From NCBI RefSeq assembly GCF_011395035.1, contig NZ_CP024768.1:1747732-1811731 (forward strand): a stretch of DNA of 64,000 bases, given 5' to 3'. The notes under the pieces are model-generated. The model did no database searches. It was not told the origin of the DNA and saw only the letters and a list, made by a program, of their open reading frames with translations. Source of the DNA: Pantoea cypripedii (GTDB lineage: Bacteria > Pseudomonadota > Gammaproteobacteria > Enterobacterales > Enterobacteriaceae). Of the stretch, positions 50,756 through 59,646 are shown piece after piece (position 1 is the stretch's first letter; every line of letters starts with the position of its first letter). A program made the translations under genes and the position numbers.

Positions 50756-51790
50756 ATGAGACCAGCTTTACGTTTAGCCGGTGCATTGCTGTTGTCCTGC
50801 TGCGGACTGTCTGCACCTGCGCTTGCCACGGAATACCCTCTGCCCGCCGCTAACAGCCGTTTAATTGGCGAAAACACCCTTACCACCGTACCGGATGACA
50901 AACGCCCGCTGGAGAGCATTGCAAAGCATTATAAGATAGGTTTGCTCGGCATGCTGGAAGCCAATCCCGGCGTGGATCCCTGGCTGCCCAAAGCCGGTAC
51001 GCAGCTGACGGTGCCTTTGCAGATGTTGCTGCCGGATACGCCGCATGAAGGCATCGTGATTAACCTCGCTGAACTGCGCCTGTATTACTACCCCAAAGGG
51101 GAAGATCGGGTGATTGTCTATCCCATCGGCATCGGCCAGCTGGGGGCAGCGACGCCGGTGATGGTGACCAGTATCGGCCAGAAAATCCCCAACCCAACGT
51201 GGACGCCTACGCCGAATATCCGTAAGCGCTACGCGAAAGAAGGCATCACCTTACCGGGTGTGGTACCTGCCGGGCCGGATAACCCAATGGGGATGTTTGC
51301 CATGCGTCTGGCGCACGGTTCTGGCCAGTATCTGATTCACGGCACCAACGCGGATTTTGGCATCGGTATGCGCGTCAGTTCAGGCTGTATTCGCCTGCGT
51401 CCGGAAGATATCGAAGCGTTGTTTGCCAGTGTGCCCAAAGGCACTCGCGTACAGGTGATCAACCAGCCGGTGAAGACGGCGATAGAGCCGGACGGGAAGC
51501 GTTATATCGAAGTGCATCAGCCGTTATCGCACACCGATAAAGATGATCCACAAACCATGCCGATTGCGTTAACGGCGGCGATGAAAAACTTCCTGAATAG
51601 CCCGCAAAGCGATACTGCGCTCATTAAGGCCGCGCTGGAGAGACGTTCGGGAATGCCGGTGCTGGTGAGCAGTGGGGAGCCGGTAACAGCAGATACGGCG
51701 ATGCCGCAGGTGGTGCAATCTCAGCAGGGGAGTGACGCGACACGAGCCACTATCAGTGAAGCGATGGGGACGCCGGTGGCGAAGCCCTGA
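50756..51790 (+). CDS. ldtE: L,D-transpeptidase (LdtE/YnhG type)
   Basis: Periplasmic YkuD enzyme. E. coli LdtE forms 3-3 (mDAP-mDAP) peptidoglycan cross-links. Signal peptide to about residue 25 (ALA-TE), a LysM-like region (about 45-90: SIAKHYKIGLLGMLEANPGV), then the YkuD domain with HGTN (His195) and the catalytic SSGCIRL (Cys211). A C-terminal extension follows (255-344). E. coli LdtE is 334 residues. It lies between sufE and lpp as in E. coli, and shares a terminator with lpp. Confidence 0.93.
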   Translation: MRPALRLAGALLLSCCGLSAPALATEYPLPAANSRLIGENTLTTVPDDKRPLESIAKHYKIGLLGMLEANPGVDPWLPKAGTQLTVPLQMLLPDTPHEGIVINLAELRLYYYPKGEDRVIVYPIGIGQLGAATPVMVTSIGQKIPNPTWTPTPNIRKRYAKEGITLPGVVPAGPDNPMGMFAMRLAHGSGQYLIHGTNADFGIGMRVSSGCIRLRPEDIEALFASVPKGTRVQVINQPVKTAIEPDGKRYIEVHQPLSHTDKDDPQTMPIALTAAMKNFLNSPQSDTALIKAALERRSGMPVLVSSGEPVTADTAMPQVVQSQQGSDATRATISEAMGTPVAKP

Positions 51791-51810
51791 ATGCTGCCTG
51801 AATCAGGACA

Positions 51811-51840
51811 AAAAAAATGGCGCCTTAATGGCGCCATTTT
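51811..51840. terminator. Bidirectional terminator between ldtE and lpp
   Basis: AAAAAAATGGCGCC, TTAAT, GGCGCCATTTTT: an 8-bp stem with A/T tracts on both sides, serving convergent ldtE and lpp. Confidence 0.9.
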
Positions 51841-51854
51841 TAGTACCAGAACTC

Positions 51855-52091
51855 TTACTTACGGTAAGAGTGAGCCTGGTTGTCCAGACGCTGGTTAGCA
51901 CGAGCTGCGTCATCTTTAGCAGCCTGAACGTCAGAACGGATTGCGTTCACGTCGTTGCTCAGCTGGTCAACTTTAGCGTTCAGAGTCTGAACGTCTGAAG
52001 ACAGCTGGTCGATTTTAGCGTTGCTTGAGCAACCAGCCAGCAGAGTTGAACCCAGGATTACCGCGCCCAGTACCAGTTTAGTACGATTCAT
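51855..52091 (-). CDS. lpp: Braun's major outer-membrane lipoprotein
   Basis: 78-residue precursor. Signal peptide with lipobox LLAGC (Cys21), then the 58-residue trimeric coiled coil with repeated hydrophobic heptads (IDQLSSDVQTL, VDQLSNDVNAI) and the C-terminal Lys78 that is covalently linked to peptidoglycan mDAP by L,D-transpeptidases. One of the most abundant proteins in the cell. Its leader is nearly the same as the E. coli leader I remember. In E. coli lpp mRNA is a MicL target; this was not checked here. It is beside ldtE and pykF as in E. coli. Confidence 0.98.
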   Translation of the reverse strand: MNRTKLVLGAVILGSTLLAGCSSNAKIDQLSSDVQTLNAKVDQLSNDVNAIRSDVQAAKDDAARANQRLDNQAHSYRK

Positions 52092-52136
52092 TATTTATAC
52101 CCTCTAGATTGAGTTAATCTCCATGTAGCGTTACAA

Positions 52137-52165
52137 GTATTACACAAAGCTTTTTGAGTTGAGAA
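52137..52165 (-). promoter_or_regulatory. lpp promoter
   Basis: On the minus strand TAATAC (-10, 52137-52142) precedes TTGTAACGCTACATGGAG, a leader I know from E. coli lpp. At 17 bases upstream TTCTCA (52160-52165) is the -35 candidate. The rest of the 304-base spacer 52092-52395 is AT-rich and holds the pykF terminator. Confidence 0.75.
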
Positions 52166-52348
52166 TAAATTTTTGATGAGAACATGCTTAAACTTGATCG
52201 TTCGCTCAAAGAAGCATCGTTTCGCAGAAGATGATAAAAATATTTAGCTAAAACAGAGGGATTTAATCGGATTAACCTTAATTTTCTGGCTTTTTGAATA
52301 GTTATTATCGATTGGCAATTTCCAGTATCTGTATTAGCCCCGGAATAA

Positions 52349-52375
52349 AAAAAGCGCCCGATAAGGGCGCTTTTT
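52349..52375 (-). terminator. Terminator after pykF
   Basis: AAAAAGCGCCC, GATAA, GGGCGCTTTTT: a 6-bp GC stem with A/T tracts on both sides, 21 bases past the pykF stop. Confidence 0.88.
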
Positions 52376-52395
52376 AATAAACATTGAATTAAAAA

Positions 52396-53808
52396 TCAGA
52401 GTACGTGTACAGACGATGTATTGGTGGTTCCACTTGGCACCAGCGCACCGGATACCATCACCACCACGTCGCCTTTTTGGCCATAACCACTTTCCAGCGC
52501 CATTTCTTTGCCAATGCGGTAGAAATCATCCGTTGAGGCAATTTCGTTGACCAGACGGGTTTCCACGCCTTTGCTCAGAATCAGCTGGCGTGCGGTGGTG
52601 GCATTGGTGGTCAATGCCAGGATGGTCGCATCCGGGAAGTATTTTCTGATGGCTTTGGCAGATTTACCGCCTTCGGTCGCCACCACAATCAGCGGCGCTT
52701 CCAGCTTCTCAGCCGTCTCAACCGCACCACGGCATACCGCTTCAGTGATACGCAGTTTGCGTGAATCCTGCAGCGCATCAATGCGTGATTTCATCACGCG
52801 GTCAGTGCGTTCGCAGATGGTCGCCATAATCGTCACCGATTCCAGCGGATACTTGCCTTTGGCGCTTTCGCCGGACAGCATCACCGCATCGGTACCATCG
52901 AGAATGGCGTTCGCTACGTCACCGGCTTCGGCGCGGGTCGGACGCGGGTTTTTGATCATGGAATCGAGCATTTGCGTCGCGGTAATCACCACTTTGCGTG
53001 CTTTGTTGCATTTCTTGATCATCATCTTCTGCGCGAAGATCACTTCTTCAACCGGAATTTCCACACCCAGGTCACCACGGGCGACCATGATGCCGTCGGA
53101 GGCTTCGAGAATTTCATCGAAGTTGTTCAGACCTTCCTGGTTCTCGATTTTCGAGATGATTTGGATGTGCTCGCCACCGTGTTGTTTCAGATGCTCACGG
53201 ATCTCCAGCACGTCAGAACGTTTACGGATGAAAGAGGCCGCAACGAAATCGACACCCTGTTCACAACCAAAAATCAGGTCGCGTTTGTCTTTTTCTGCCA
53301 GCGCAGGCAGCTGAATGGAGACACCTGGCAGGTTAACGCCTTTGTTTTCACCCAGGTCACCGTTGTTCAGCACTTTACACACCACGGTGTTTTCAGTGAC
53401 TTCAATCACTTCCATACCAATCAGGCCATCATCCACCAGCACGGTGTTGCCAATTTTCAGGTCTTCAGTGAAACCGGCATAGGTCACCGCGACGCGGTCA
53501 CTGTTACCGATGACGGATTGATCGGTGGTAAAGGTGAAGGTCTGGCCAGCTTTCAGTGCCGCGTCGTTGCCGCCTTCCAGTTTCATGGTGCGGATTTCCG
53601 GGCCTTTGGTGTCCAGCAGAATGGCGGCCTGACGACCGGTTTTTTCGATCACGGCACGCATGTTCTTAATGCGCTGACCATGCTCGGCGTAATCCCCGTG
53701 AGAGAAGTTCAGGCGCATGACGTTCATGCCTGCTTCCAGCAGTTGAGTCAGCATCTCTTCCGATTCGGTTTTCGGACCGATAGTACAAACGATCTTGGTC
53801 TTTTTCAT
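52396..53808 (-). CDS. pykF: Pyruvate kinase I (PykF)
   Basis: Glycolytic enzyme PEP + ADP to pyruvate + ATP; type I isozyme activated by fructose-1,6-bisphosphate. 470 residues, same as E. coli PykF. Seen: KTKIVCTIGPKTESEEML, MRLNFSHG, LLDTKGPEIRT, the active-site stretch MVARGDLGVEIPVE, and KKCNKARKVVITATQMLDSM. The C-terminal allosteric domain follows. A promoter with a Cra site lies upstream, in keeping with Cra repression of pykF in E. coli. It opposes PpsA at the same metabolic node. Confidence 0.98.
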   Translation of the reverse strand: MKKTKIVCTIGPKTESEEMLTQLLEAGMNVMRLNFSHGDYAEHGQRIKNMRAVIEKTGRQAAILLDTKGPEIRTMKLEGGNDAALKAGQTFTFTTDQSVIGNSDRVAVTYAGFTEDLKIGNTVLVDDGLIGMEVIEVTENTVVCKVLNNGDLGENKGVNLPGVSIQLPALAEKDKRDLIFGCEQGVDFVAASFIRKRSDVLEIREHLKQHGGEHIQIISKIENQEGLNNFDEILEASDGIMVARGDLGVEIPVEEVIFAQKMMIKKCNKARKVVITATQMLDSMIKNPRPTRAEAGDVANAILDGTDAVMLSGESAKGKYPLESVTIMATICERTDRVMKSRIDALQDSRKLRITEAVCRGAVETAEKLEAPLIVVATEGGKSAKAIRKYFPDATILALTTNATTARQLILSKGVETRLVNEIASTDDFYRIGKEMALESGYGQKGDVVVMVSGALVPSGTTNTSSVHVL

Positions 53809-54018
53809 GTCAGCTTATCTGTAAGTTGTGATGGATGATAAAGGTTGGGATTCGATGCGCAGGCACCGAAGTGGAAATTCGTTTGGTGTTGATAAGGGTA
53901 ATACAGAGTAAGAATAGGAGACGATGGCTAAGCGTGCAGGGAAGTTGTGCGGTACGCGAGGGAACCGGCCAGACGGTGTTGCGCAAATAATTTGAGTTCT
54001 CGCAATAAACACGTTAGC

Positions 54019-54032
54019 GCTGAAACCTTTCA
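54019..54032 (-). promoter_or_regulatory. Cra (FruR) operator of pykF
   Basis: GCTGAAACCTTTCA fits the Cra consensus (GCTGAAWCGNTTCA) at all but one fixed position. It lies about 12-25 bases downstream of the predicted pykF start, a repressing location. Confidence 0.8.
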
Positions 54033-54050
54033 AGTGAGACAACGCGGCAT

Positions 54051-54079
54051 AGTATAGACGCTAAGTATGCGAAAACCAA
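54051..54079 (-). promoter_or_regulatory. pykF promoter
   Basis: Minus strand: -35 TTGGTT (54074-54079), 17-base spacer, -10 TATACT (54051-54056). Predicted start near 54044 gives a leader of about 235 bases before pykF. Confidence 0.65.
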
Positions 54080-54149
54080 TATGAAAGCAGTAACATAAAA
54101 CGATGCAGATCAAGGAACAGGGAGTTGCGCAACGGGAGATTAAAAAGAG

Positions 54150-54226
54150 TGGTGCGTTCTAATGGACTCGAACCATCGACCCCCACCATGTCAAGGTGGT
54201 GCTCTAACCAACTGAGCTAAGAACGC
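54150..54226 (-). tRNA. tRNA-Val (GAC)
   Basis: 77 bases with encoded CCA. Acceptor stem GCGTTCT/AGAACGC, D arm AGCTCAGTTGGTTAGAGC, anticodon stem CCACC/GGTGG with loop TTGACAT (anticodon GAC), T arm ATGG-TTCGAGT-CCAT. Third and last gene in the transcription order of the cluster; E. coli has valV-valW between pykF and mdtK. Confidence 0.95.
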
Positions 54227-54294
54227 ATTGTGCCTGTCATACTTCAGGTTGCATGTGTGTTGGCTGCAACCGGAATTATTCAGGATAAATAAAA

Positions 54295-54371
54295 TGGTGC
54301 GTCCGAGTGGACTCGAACCACCGACCCCCACCATGTCAAGGTGGTGCTCTAACCAACTGAGCTACGGACGC
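54295..54371 (-). tRNA. tRNA-Val (GAC)
   Basis: 77 bases with CCA. Acceptor stem GCGTCCG/CGGACGC; anticodon loop TTGACAT, anticodon GAC. Same core as its neighbours; the acceptor stem and T-stem pairs (GGTGG/CCACT type) differ. Separated from the next tRNA by 68 bases and from the previous one by 3. Confidence 0.95.
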
Positions 54372-54374
54372 ACT

Positions 54375-54451
54375 TGGTGCGCTCTAATGGACTCGAACCA
54401 TCGACCCCCACCATGTCAAGGTGGTGCTCTAACCAACTGAGCTAAGAGCGC
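54375..54451 (-). tRNA. tRNA-Val (GAC)
   Basis: 77 bases with CCA. Acceptor stem GCGCTCT/AGAGCGC; anticodon loop TTGACAT, anticodon GAC. First of the three in transcription order. Three tandem copies, versus two in E. coli K-12, suggest one extra duplication. Confidence 0.95.
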
Positions 54452-54576
54452 AACACGCTGTCAGGGCGACAGCGGGGACGAATATTAACGGCAGGCCGGT
54501 GAGCTGGCAAGGGGAAAAAGTGATTTTTCATCATGACTGACCAGCATCTGTGCTATGCGTCGTTTTTTTAGGCGTT

Positions 54577-54596
54577 GCGGGCCTTTTACGGCCCGC
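54577..54596 (-). other. GC-rich hairpin after mdtK
   Basis: GCGGGCC, TTTTAC, GGCCCGC: a 7-bp stem 9 bases past the mdtK stop. On the minus strand no T run follows, so terminator function is unsure. Confidence 0.45.
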
Positions 54597-54604
54597 TCAG
54601 TCAC

Positions 54605-55978
54605 TTAGCGGGCGGCGCGTGTCAGAATCACCTGTGCGGGCAGACGCTGCAAACGACGAATACGCCAAATCATCATGATCGCTGCCGAGGTTAACCCGAC
54701 GATAAAGCCACACCAGAATCCGGCCGGTCCGAGCCGCGGGACGATAAGGTCCGTCAGCCCCAGGATATAGCCAACCGGCAGCCCCAGCACCCAGTAAGCA
54801 ATCAGGGTGATAAAGAAGATCGAACGGGTATCTTTATAGCCACGTAAAATACCGCTGCCTATCACCTGAATCGAATCCGAGAACTGATAAATCGCCGCCA
54901 GTAACATCAATTGCGCAGCCAGCGTGATGACTTCCGGGTTAGCGGTGTACAACGCTGCGATATGATGGCGGAAGGTCACGGTAAACAGCGCGGTGATGGC
55001 GGCCATACTGATGCCTACGACTTGTGCGGTCCATGCCGCCACGCGTGCCTGCTCTGGCGACCTCTGACCCAGTCGGTAACCCACACGGATGGTGGTTGCC
55101 ACGCCGAGTGACAACGGCAGCACGAACATCAGTGAACTGAAGTTCAGCGCAATCTGGTGCCCGGCCACCTTAACGATACCCAATGGCGACACCATCAACG
55201 CCACCACGGCGAACAGGGTCACTTCAAAGAACAGCGCCAGCGCCACCGGCAGCCCAAGGGTAAACAGACGGGACAGAATCACCCGCGACGGTGCGGACCA
55301 GCCAGTCGCCATGCGAATATCGCGCATACTGCCCATGCGTTTCAGCCAGAAGCGCATCACCAGGAACATCACCCAATAAACTGAAGCCGTCGCCACACCG
55401 CAGCCGACACCCCCCAGCGCGGGCATGCCAAAGTGCCCGTAGATGAACACGTAGTTCAGCGGGATGTTGGTCAGCAAACCGAGGAAGCCCAGCACCATGC
55501 CGGGTTTGGTTTTTGATAACCCTTCACATTGGTTACGCGCTACCTGAAAAAACAGATAGCCCGGCGCACCAAACAGCAGGGCATGGAGGTAACCTTCAGC
55601 TTTGGCTGCCAGCAACGGGTCGATGTCATGCATGGCTCGGATCAAATACCCGGCGTTCCACAACACCAGCATAATCAGCAAGGCCACAAACAGCGCCAGC
55701 CAGTATCCCTGACGAACCTGCTCAGCAATGCGCTCGCGGCGTCCTGAACCGTTGAGTTGCGCAACGGTGGGCGTCAATGCCAGTAGCAAACCATGACCAA
55801 ACAGAATGGCGGGCAGCCAGATAGAGGTGCCGACCGCAACGGCAGCCATATCCGTAGCGCTTACCGACCCGGCCATAATGGTATCCACAAACCCCATCGC
55901 CGTCTGGGCAACCTGAGCAAGGATGACCGGGATCGCAAGGGCCAGCAATTGACGCGCTTCTGTTAAATACTTCTGCAC
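54605..55978 (-). CDS. mdtK: MdtK, MATE-family multidrug efflux pump
   Basis: Inner-membrane cation-coupled exporter of drugs such as fluoroquinolones and acriflavine. 457 residues, same as E. coli, with twelve hydrophobic segments in two MatE halves (AQTAMGFVDTIMAG in the first, GSGILRGYKDTRSIFF late in the second). GTG start at 55976-55978 with AGGTGA 5 bases upstream; the protein begins MQKYLTEARQLLALAIPVI as in E. coli. Divergent from ribE and next to the tRNA-Val cluster, the E. coli arrangement. Confidence 0.96.
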   Translation of the reverse strand: MQKYLTEARQLLALAIPVILAQVAQTAMGFVDTIMAGSVSATDMAAVAVGTSIWLPAILFGHGLLLALTPTVAQLNGSGRRERIAEQVRQGYWLALFVALLIMLVLWNAGYLIRAMHDIDPLLAAKAEGYLHALLFGAPGYLFFQVARNQCEGLSKTKPGMVLGFLGLLTNIPLNYVFIYGHFGMPALGGVGCGVATASVYWVMFLVMRFWLKRMGSMRDIRMATGWSAPSRVILSRLFTLGLPVALALFFEVTLFAVVALMVSPLGIVKVAGHQIALNFSSLMFVLPLSLGVATTIRVGYRLGQRSPEQARVAAWTAQVVGISMAAITALFTVTFRHHIAALYTANPEVITLAAQLMLLAAIYQFSDSIQVIGSGILRGYKDTRSIFFITLIAYWVLGLPVGYILGLTDLIVPRLGPAGFWCGFIVGLTSAAIMMIWRIRRLQRLPAQVILTRAAR

Positions 55979-56178
55979 GTATCACCTGCATTTAAATAAA
56001 AAGGAGAACGGGGAGACATCCCCAAAGAATACGCGGCTTAGTGTAACGGTCGGTTGCGTATCCGCCAAACATTGTTCGCAATTTGTTAAAACAACCGTGT
56101 AAATTTTGCGCACCGGCAAATTAAACCCGGGCGGGTCAGCTGTGATAAACTACGGCAAACTTCGCAGAGGCTGAGATT

Positions 56179-56829
56179 ATGTTTACTGGAATTGTGCAGG
56201 GTAAGGCAGAGATTGTTGCTATTGAAGAAAAAGAGCTGTTTCGCACTCACATCGTAAAATTGCCGGAAGAGTTGCTGCCGGGGCTGGCGCTGGGTGCGTC
56301 GGTTGCCAACAATGGCTGCTGTCTGACGGTGACGGCGATTGATGGCGACCAGGTAAGCTTTGACTTAATCAAAGAAACCTTGCGTATTACCAACCTGGGA
56401 GAATTGCAGGTGGGTGATTGGGTCAATATTGAACGTGCGGCGAAATTTAGCGATGAAATTGGCGGCCATTTGATGTCTGGCCATATTATGACCACCGCTG
56501 AGATCTGCAAAATTATTCAGTCGGAAAACAACCGTGAGGTGTGGTTTAAATTACAGGACCCGGCGCAGATCAAATATATTCTGCATAAAGGTTTTGTCGG
56601 CATTGACGGCATCAGCCTGACCGTAGGCGACGTGACGAAGAGTAAATTCTGTGTGCACCTGATCCCGGAAACGCTGGAACGCACCACGCTGGGCGCGAAA
56701 AAGCTGGGGCATAAAGTGAATATCGAGATCGACCCGCATACCCAGGCGATTGTCGAAACCGTCGAGCGCGTACTGGCGCAGCGTGAAGCCGCCGCCCTGG
56801 CTCAGCGTCCGTCCGACGAGAGCGAATAA
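56179..56829 (+). CDS. ribE: Riboflavin synthase (alpha)
   Basis: Last step of riboflavin synthesis: dismutation of two 6,7-dimethyl-8-ribityllumazine. Called ribC/ribE in E. coli. Two lumazine-binding repeats: MFTGIVQGKAEI... with SVANNGCCLTVTAI (about 1-95) and a second with YILHKGFVGIDGISLTV (about 97-200). The start MFTGIV is invariant for the family. 216 residues (E. coli 213). No FMN riboswitch is visible. Between divergent mdtK and convergent cfa as in E. coli. Confidence 0.96.
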   Translation: MFTGIVQGKAEIVAIEEKELFRTHIVKLPEELLPGLALGASVANNGCCLTVTAIDGDQVSFDLIKETLRITNLGELQVGDWVNIERAAKFSDEIGGHLMSGHIMTTAEICKIIQSENNREVWFKLQDPAQIKYILHKGFVGIDGISLTVGDVTKSKFCVHLIPETLERTTLGAKKLGHKVNIEIDPHTQAIVETVERVLAQREAAALAQRPSDESE

Positions 56830-56842
56830 GCCCGCAATAAAT

Positions 56843-56863
56843 AAGGCGCCATTTGGCGCCTTT
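56843..56863 (+). terminator. Terminator between ribE and cfa
   Basis: AAGGCGCC, ATTT, GGCGCCTT, followed by T. Symmetrical, so it can serve convergent ribE and cfa. Confidence 0.8.
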
Positions 56864-56870
56864 CAGTTAA

Positions 56871-58019
56871 TTAGCGTGCTACACGCAACCCGCCTTCAGC
56901 ACCACGGCTGAATACCACCTGCCACAGTTGAATATCACGCGCCCGGAATGCACCGGCACAAGCGCAGAGATAATAACTGAACATGCGTTTGAATCGGTCA
57001 CCATATTTTTCTGCAAGCTGCGGCCATGATTCCAGAAAACGATCATGCCAGGCCATCAGCGTGGTGTCATAATCCGCGCCGAAATTGTGCCAGTCTTCCA
57101 TCACAAAATGTGACTCGCTGGCATCAGCAATCTGACGCACTGAGGGCAGACATCCATTGGGGAAGATATATTTGTCGATCCAGGGATCCACATTCATATC
57201 GGTTTTAACTGACCCGATGGTATGCAGCAGGAAAATACCGTCCGGCTTCAGATTACGGTCGGCCACTTCAAAATAGGTGGCGTAATTTTTCGGGCCGACG
57301 TGTTCGAACATGCCAACGGAAACAATGCGATCAAATTGCAGATTCAGGTCGCGATAATCCTGTAACAGGATAGTGACATCCAGTCCGGCGCAACGCTCCT
57401 GAGCCATTTTCTGCTGTTCAGCTGAAATGGTGACACCATGCACTTTGACACCGTAATTGCGGGCGGCAAATTCAGCCAGTCCACCCCAGCCACAACCAAT
57501 ATCCAGCAAAGACATGCCGGGTTGCAGTTGCAGTTTGCGGCAAATCATATCGAGCTTGGCCTGCTGCGCCTGTTCCAGTGTCTCTGCATCCTTCCAGTAG
57601 CCGCAGGAATACTGCATGAAAGGATCGAGCATCAGCGAAAACAGGTCATTCCCGAGATCGTAATGTTCTTTACCCACAATCCAGGCGCGCTTTCTCGATT
57701 GCAGGTTGGTCAAACGCGCCGCAGCGATACGCAGTGTGTCTTTAAAATGATGCGGTAATTGCTGATCCAGATGGTGTTTCAGTACGCGGTGGAAAAACAT
57801 GTCGAGATTTTCACATTCCCACCAGCCGTCCATGTAACTTTCACCGAGGCCCAGCGATCCTTCCTGCAGGACCCGTTTAAAAAAATCCGGATGTTTAACC
57901 TGAATATCCCAGGGGCGAGTACCATTTATGGCAATATCGGCCCGTTCCAGTAATTCATGGGCGATACGAAACCAGTGGTTTTCTTCAAGGCTCACTTCTT
58001 CTATACACGATGAACTCAT
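56871..58019 (-). CDS. cfa: Cyclopropane-fatty-acyl-phospholipid synthase
   Basis: SAM-dependent enzyme that adds a methylene bridge to unsaturated acyl chains of membrane phospholipids, mainly in stationary phase or acid stress. 382 residues, same as E. coli. N-terminal lipid-binding domain (VKHPDFFKRVLQEGSLGLGESYMDGWWE), then the methyltransferase with LLDIGCGWGG (SAM site), EHVGPKNY and the end FSRGAEGGLRVAR. The 309-base upstream spacer carries two strong hairpins. In E. coli its mRNA is a target of several small RNAs; no site was checked here. Confidence 0.97.
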   Translation of the reverse strand: MSSSCIEEVSLEENHWFRIAHELLERADIAINGTRPWDIQVKHPDFFKRVLQEGSLGLGESYMDGWWECENLDMFFHRVLKHHLDQQLPHHFKDTLRIAAARLTNLQSRKRAWIVGKEHYDLGNDLFSLMLDPFMQYSCGYWKDAETLEQAQQAKLDMICRKLQLQPGMSLLDIGCGWGGLAEFAARNYGVKVHGVTISAEQQKMAQERCAGLDVTILLQDYRDLNLQFDRIVSVGMFEHVGPKNYATYFEVADRNLKPDGIFLLHTIGSVKTDMNVDPWIDKYIFPNGCLPSVRQIADASESHFVMEDWHNFGADYDTTLMAWHDRFLESWPQLAEKYGDRFKRMFSYYLCACAGAFRARDIQLWQVVFSRGAEGGLRVAR

Positions 58020-58254
58020 AGCTTCTCCATCACCTTTCCGATTTCAACCTGAGAAAAGAATAGTCAATTTCTCCAGGCTTGTGAGAGAACTCACGGAAAA
58101 TCCGTGCGCCAGATATCCGACGTTTTACAGAGGTATGAATCTGAATAGAAATGTCTGGCACAACACCGGGGGAGAACATCGTGCAGACACCATCCCAGCG
58201 ACAGAGTCGCTAATTATTAATACAATTATGTTATTGATTTGTTATAGAAATGCT

Positions 58255-58320
58255 GACCCACGCAGTATATGCTTCCGTGGGTCAATATTCAACGACTTAT
58301 CGTTAGTTTGCTAACTAACG
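58255..58320 (-). other. Two adjacent hairpins between punC and cfa
   Basis: GACCCACG (58255-58262) pairs with CGTGGGTC (58276-58283); CGTTAGTT (58301-58308) pairs with AACTAACG (58313-58320) around TGCT. The second is 9 bases past the punC stop and probably marks its 3' end; neither has a T run. The other part of the spacer (58020-58254) is AT-rich and must hold the cfa promoter, which I cannot place. Confidence 0.5.
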
Positions 58321-58328
58321 ACGTTGCG

Positions 58329-59537
58329 TTAGCGATTATCTTCGCAGGGACGGGAGTTGTGAGCAACATCACTTTGTGCGTTTGCCACAGCGGCACGCTG
58401 CCAGCCGAAGCCAGCCCAGGCAAGCGCCACAGTGGCAAGCATCACCAGGCTGGTACTGTGCAGCGCCTGTTGCAATCCGGCGGAAACCAGCAGGCTGGCA
58501 ATAAAACATAATCCCAGCTGTAACAGATTTTGCAATGAGGCCGCTTTACCGGTGGCCTGAGGGAAGGGTAGCAGCGCGCTGGCGACCACAATCGGGTAGA
58601 TCGCGCCATTGGCTAATGCCATGCCGCAGAACGGCAGCAGCAATGCCCACAGCGCGGGCGCAGCAAGCTGAGCGATGGCAAACAGGCTGACAATGCTCAG
58701 ACTGTAAATCACCAGTAACCACGGCAGTAGCTGTTTGCCCTGAAAATGGTTCAGCAAGGCACGGCAACCAAAACCGCCAACCAGAAAGGCGATAGTCTGT
58801 GGCACATAACTCAGACCAATATCGGCAGGTGACAGGCCTGCGTCAGCCAGGATAAAGGGCGAGCCAGTCAACCAGGCGAAAAAGCTGGCGGAGCAGGCTG
58901 AGTAAATCAGCACATTACCGCTGTAGACCCGTGATGCCAGTAACGTCAGCCAGCCGGGCTGAGCAGCGCGAGCCGTGTGGGTACGGGCCGGATTAGCCAG
59001 CCGAAGGGTGCCGACCAGCAACAGCAGCGTGACCAGCGTCAGCAGCAGGAAAATGCTGCGCCAGTGGAAATGGCCCATCAGCCAGGCACCCAGTAAAGGG
59101 GCCAGCGCCGGTGACAGCGCCACCAGTGGCATAATGGTGGCGAAAACTTTGTTCGCCTGTGCCTGCGGATAACGATCAACCACCAGCGCCTGCCAGCTGA
59201 CGGCGGCAGCGCAAACGCCCAGCGCCTGCACAAAACGCAGCGCCAGCATCAGCTTCACGTCGGTGACCCACAACATGCCGAGACAGCCCAGCGCGAAGAT
59301 CACTAATCCCGCCAGCAGAATGGGTTTACGGCCAAAGCGGTCAGACAGCGGGCCCCAGAACACCTGCGCGCAGGCAAAGCCACCGAGGAACAGGCTCAGG
59401 CTGGCACTGATGGTGCCGGGAGAGGTGGCAAAATCCTGCTGCATGGCACTGAATGCCGGCAGGTACATATCCGTAGCAAGAAAGCCCAGCATGCTCAGCA
59501 AAGCAAGGTAAGGCAAAAATCCTTTTGATGACAACAT
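58329..59537 (-). CDS. punC: PunC (YdhC), MFS purine/drug transporter
   Basis: 12-segment Bcr/CflA-type inner-membrane transporter; E. coli YdhC, named PunC, transports purine nucleosides under PunR control. Start at 59537 (MLSSKGFLPYLALL) with GAGA 7 bases upstream; four extra codons to 59549 have no ribosome site. 402 residues (E. coli 403). Seen: LGFLATDMYLPAF, motif A GPLSDRFGRKP, LSPALAPLLGAWL, and CSASFFAWLTGSPFIL, shared with YdhC. Divergent from punR. It is only loosely similar to the Bcr-type gene at 3-4.2 kb. Confidence 0.93.
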   Translation of the reverse strand: MLSSKGFLPYLALLSMLGFLATDMYLPAFSAMQQDFATSPGTISASLSLFLGGFACAQVFWGPLSDRFGRKPILLAGLVIFALGCLGMLWVTDVKLMLALRFVQALGVCAAAVSWQALVVDRYPQAQANKVFATIMPLVALSPALAPLLGAWLMGHFHWRSIFLLLTLVTLLLLVGTLRLANPARTHTARAAQPGWLTLLASRVYSGNVLIYSACSASFFAWLTGSPFILADAGLSPADIGLSYVPQTIAFLVGGFGCRALLNHFQGKQLLPWLLVIYSLSIVSLFAIAQLAAPALWALLLPFCGMALANGAIYPIVVASALLPFPQATGKAASLQNLLQLGLCFIASLLVSAGLQQALHSTSLVMLATVALAWAGFGWQRAAVANAQSDVAHNSRPCEDNR

Positions 59538-59646
59538 GGTGATTCTCATTAGACAAATTGAACGCCGGGGAGTGTAAAAGGGTGCGGCAGGCTTTGTGAA
59601 ACGCTAATATTTGCGAGGTGCTATCAAAAATTTTGCAGGCAAAATT

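Larger units (their letters stand above)
53978..54133. repeat. Two TTGCGCAA palindromes in the pykF upstream region
   Basis: TTGCGCAA at 53979-53986 and, as GTTGCGCAAC, at 54124-54133, on either side of the pykF promoter. The spacer 53809-54149 otherwise holds the promoter, the Cra site and the end of the tRNA-Val cluster. Confidence 0.55.
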
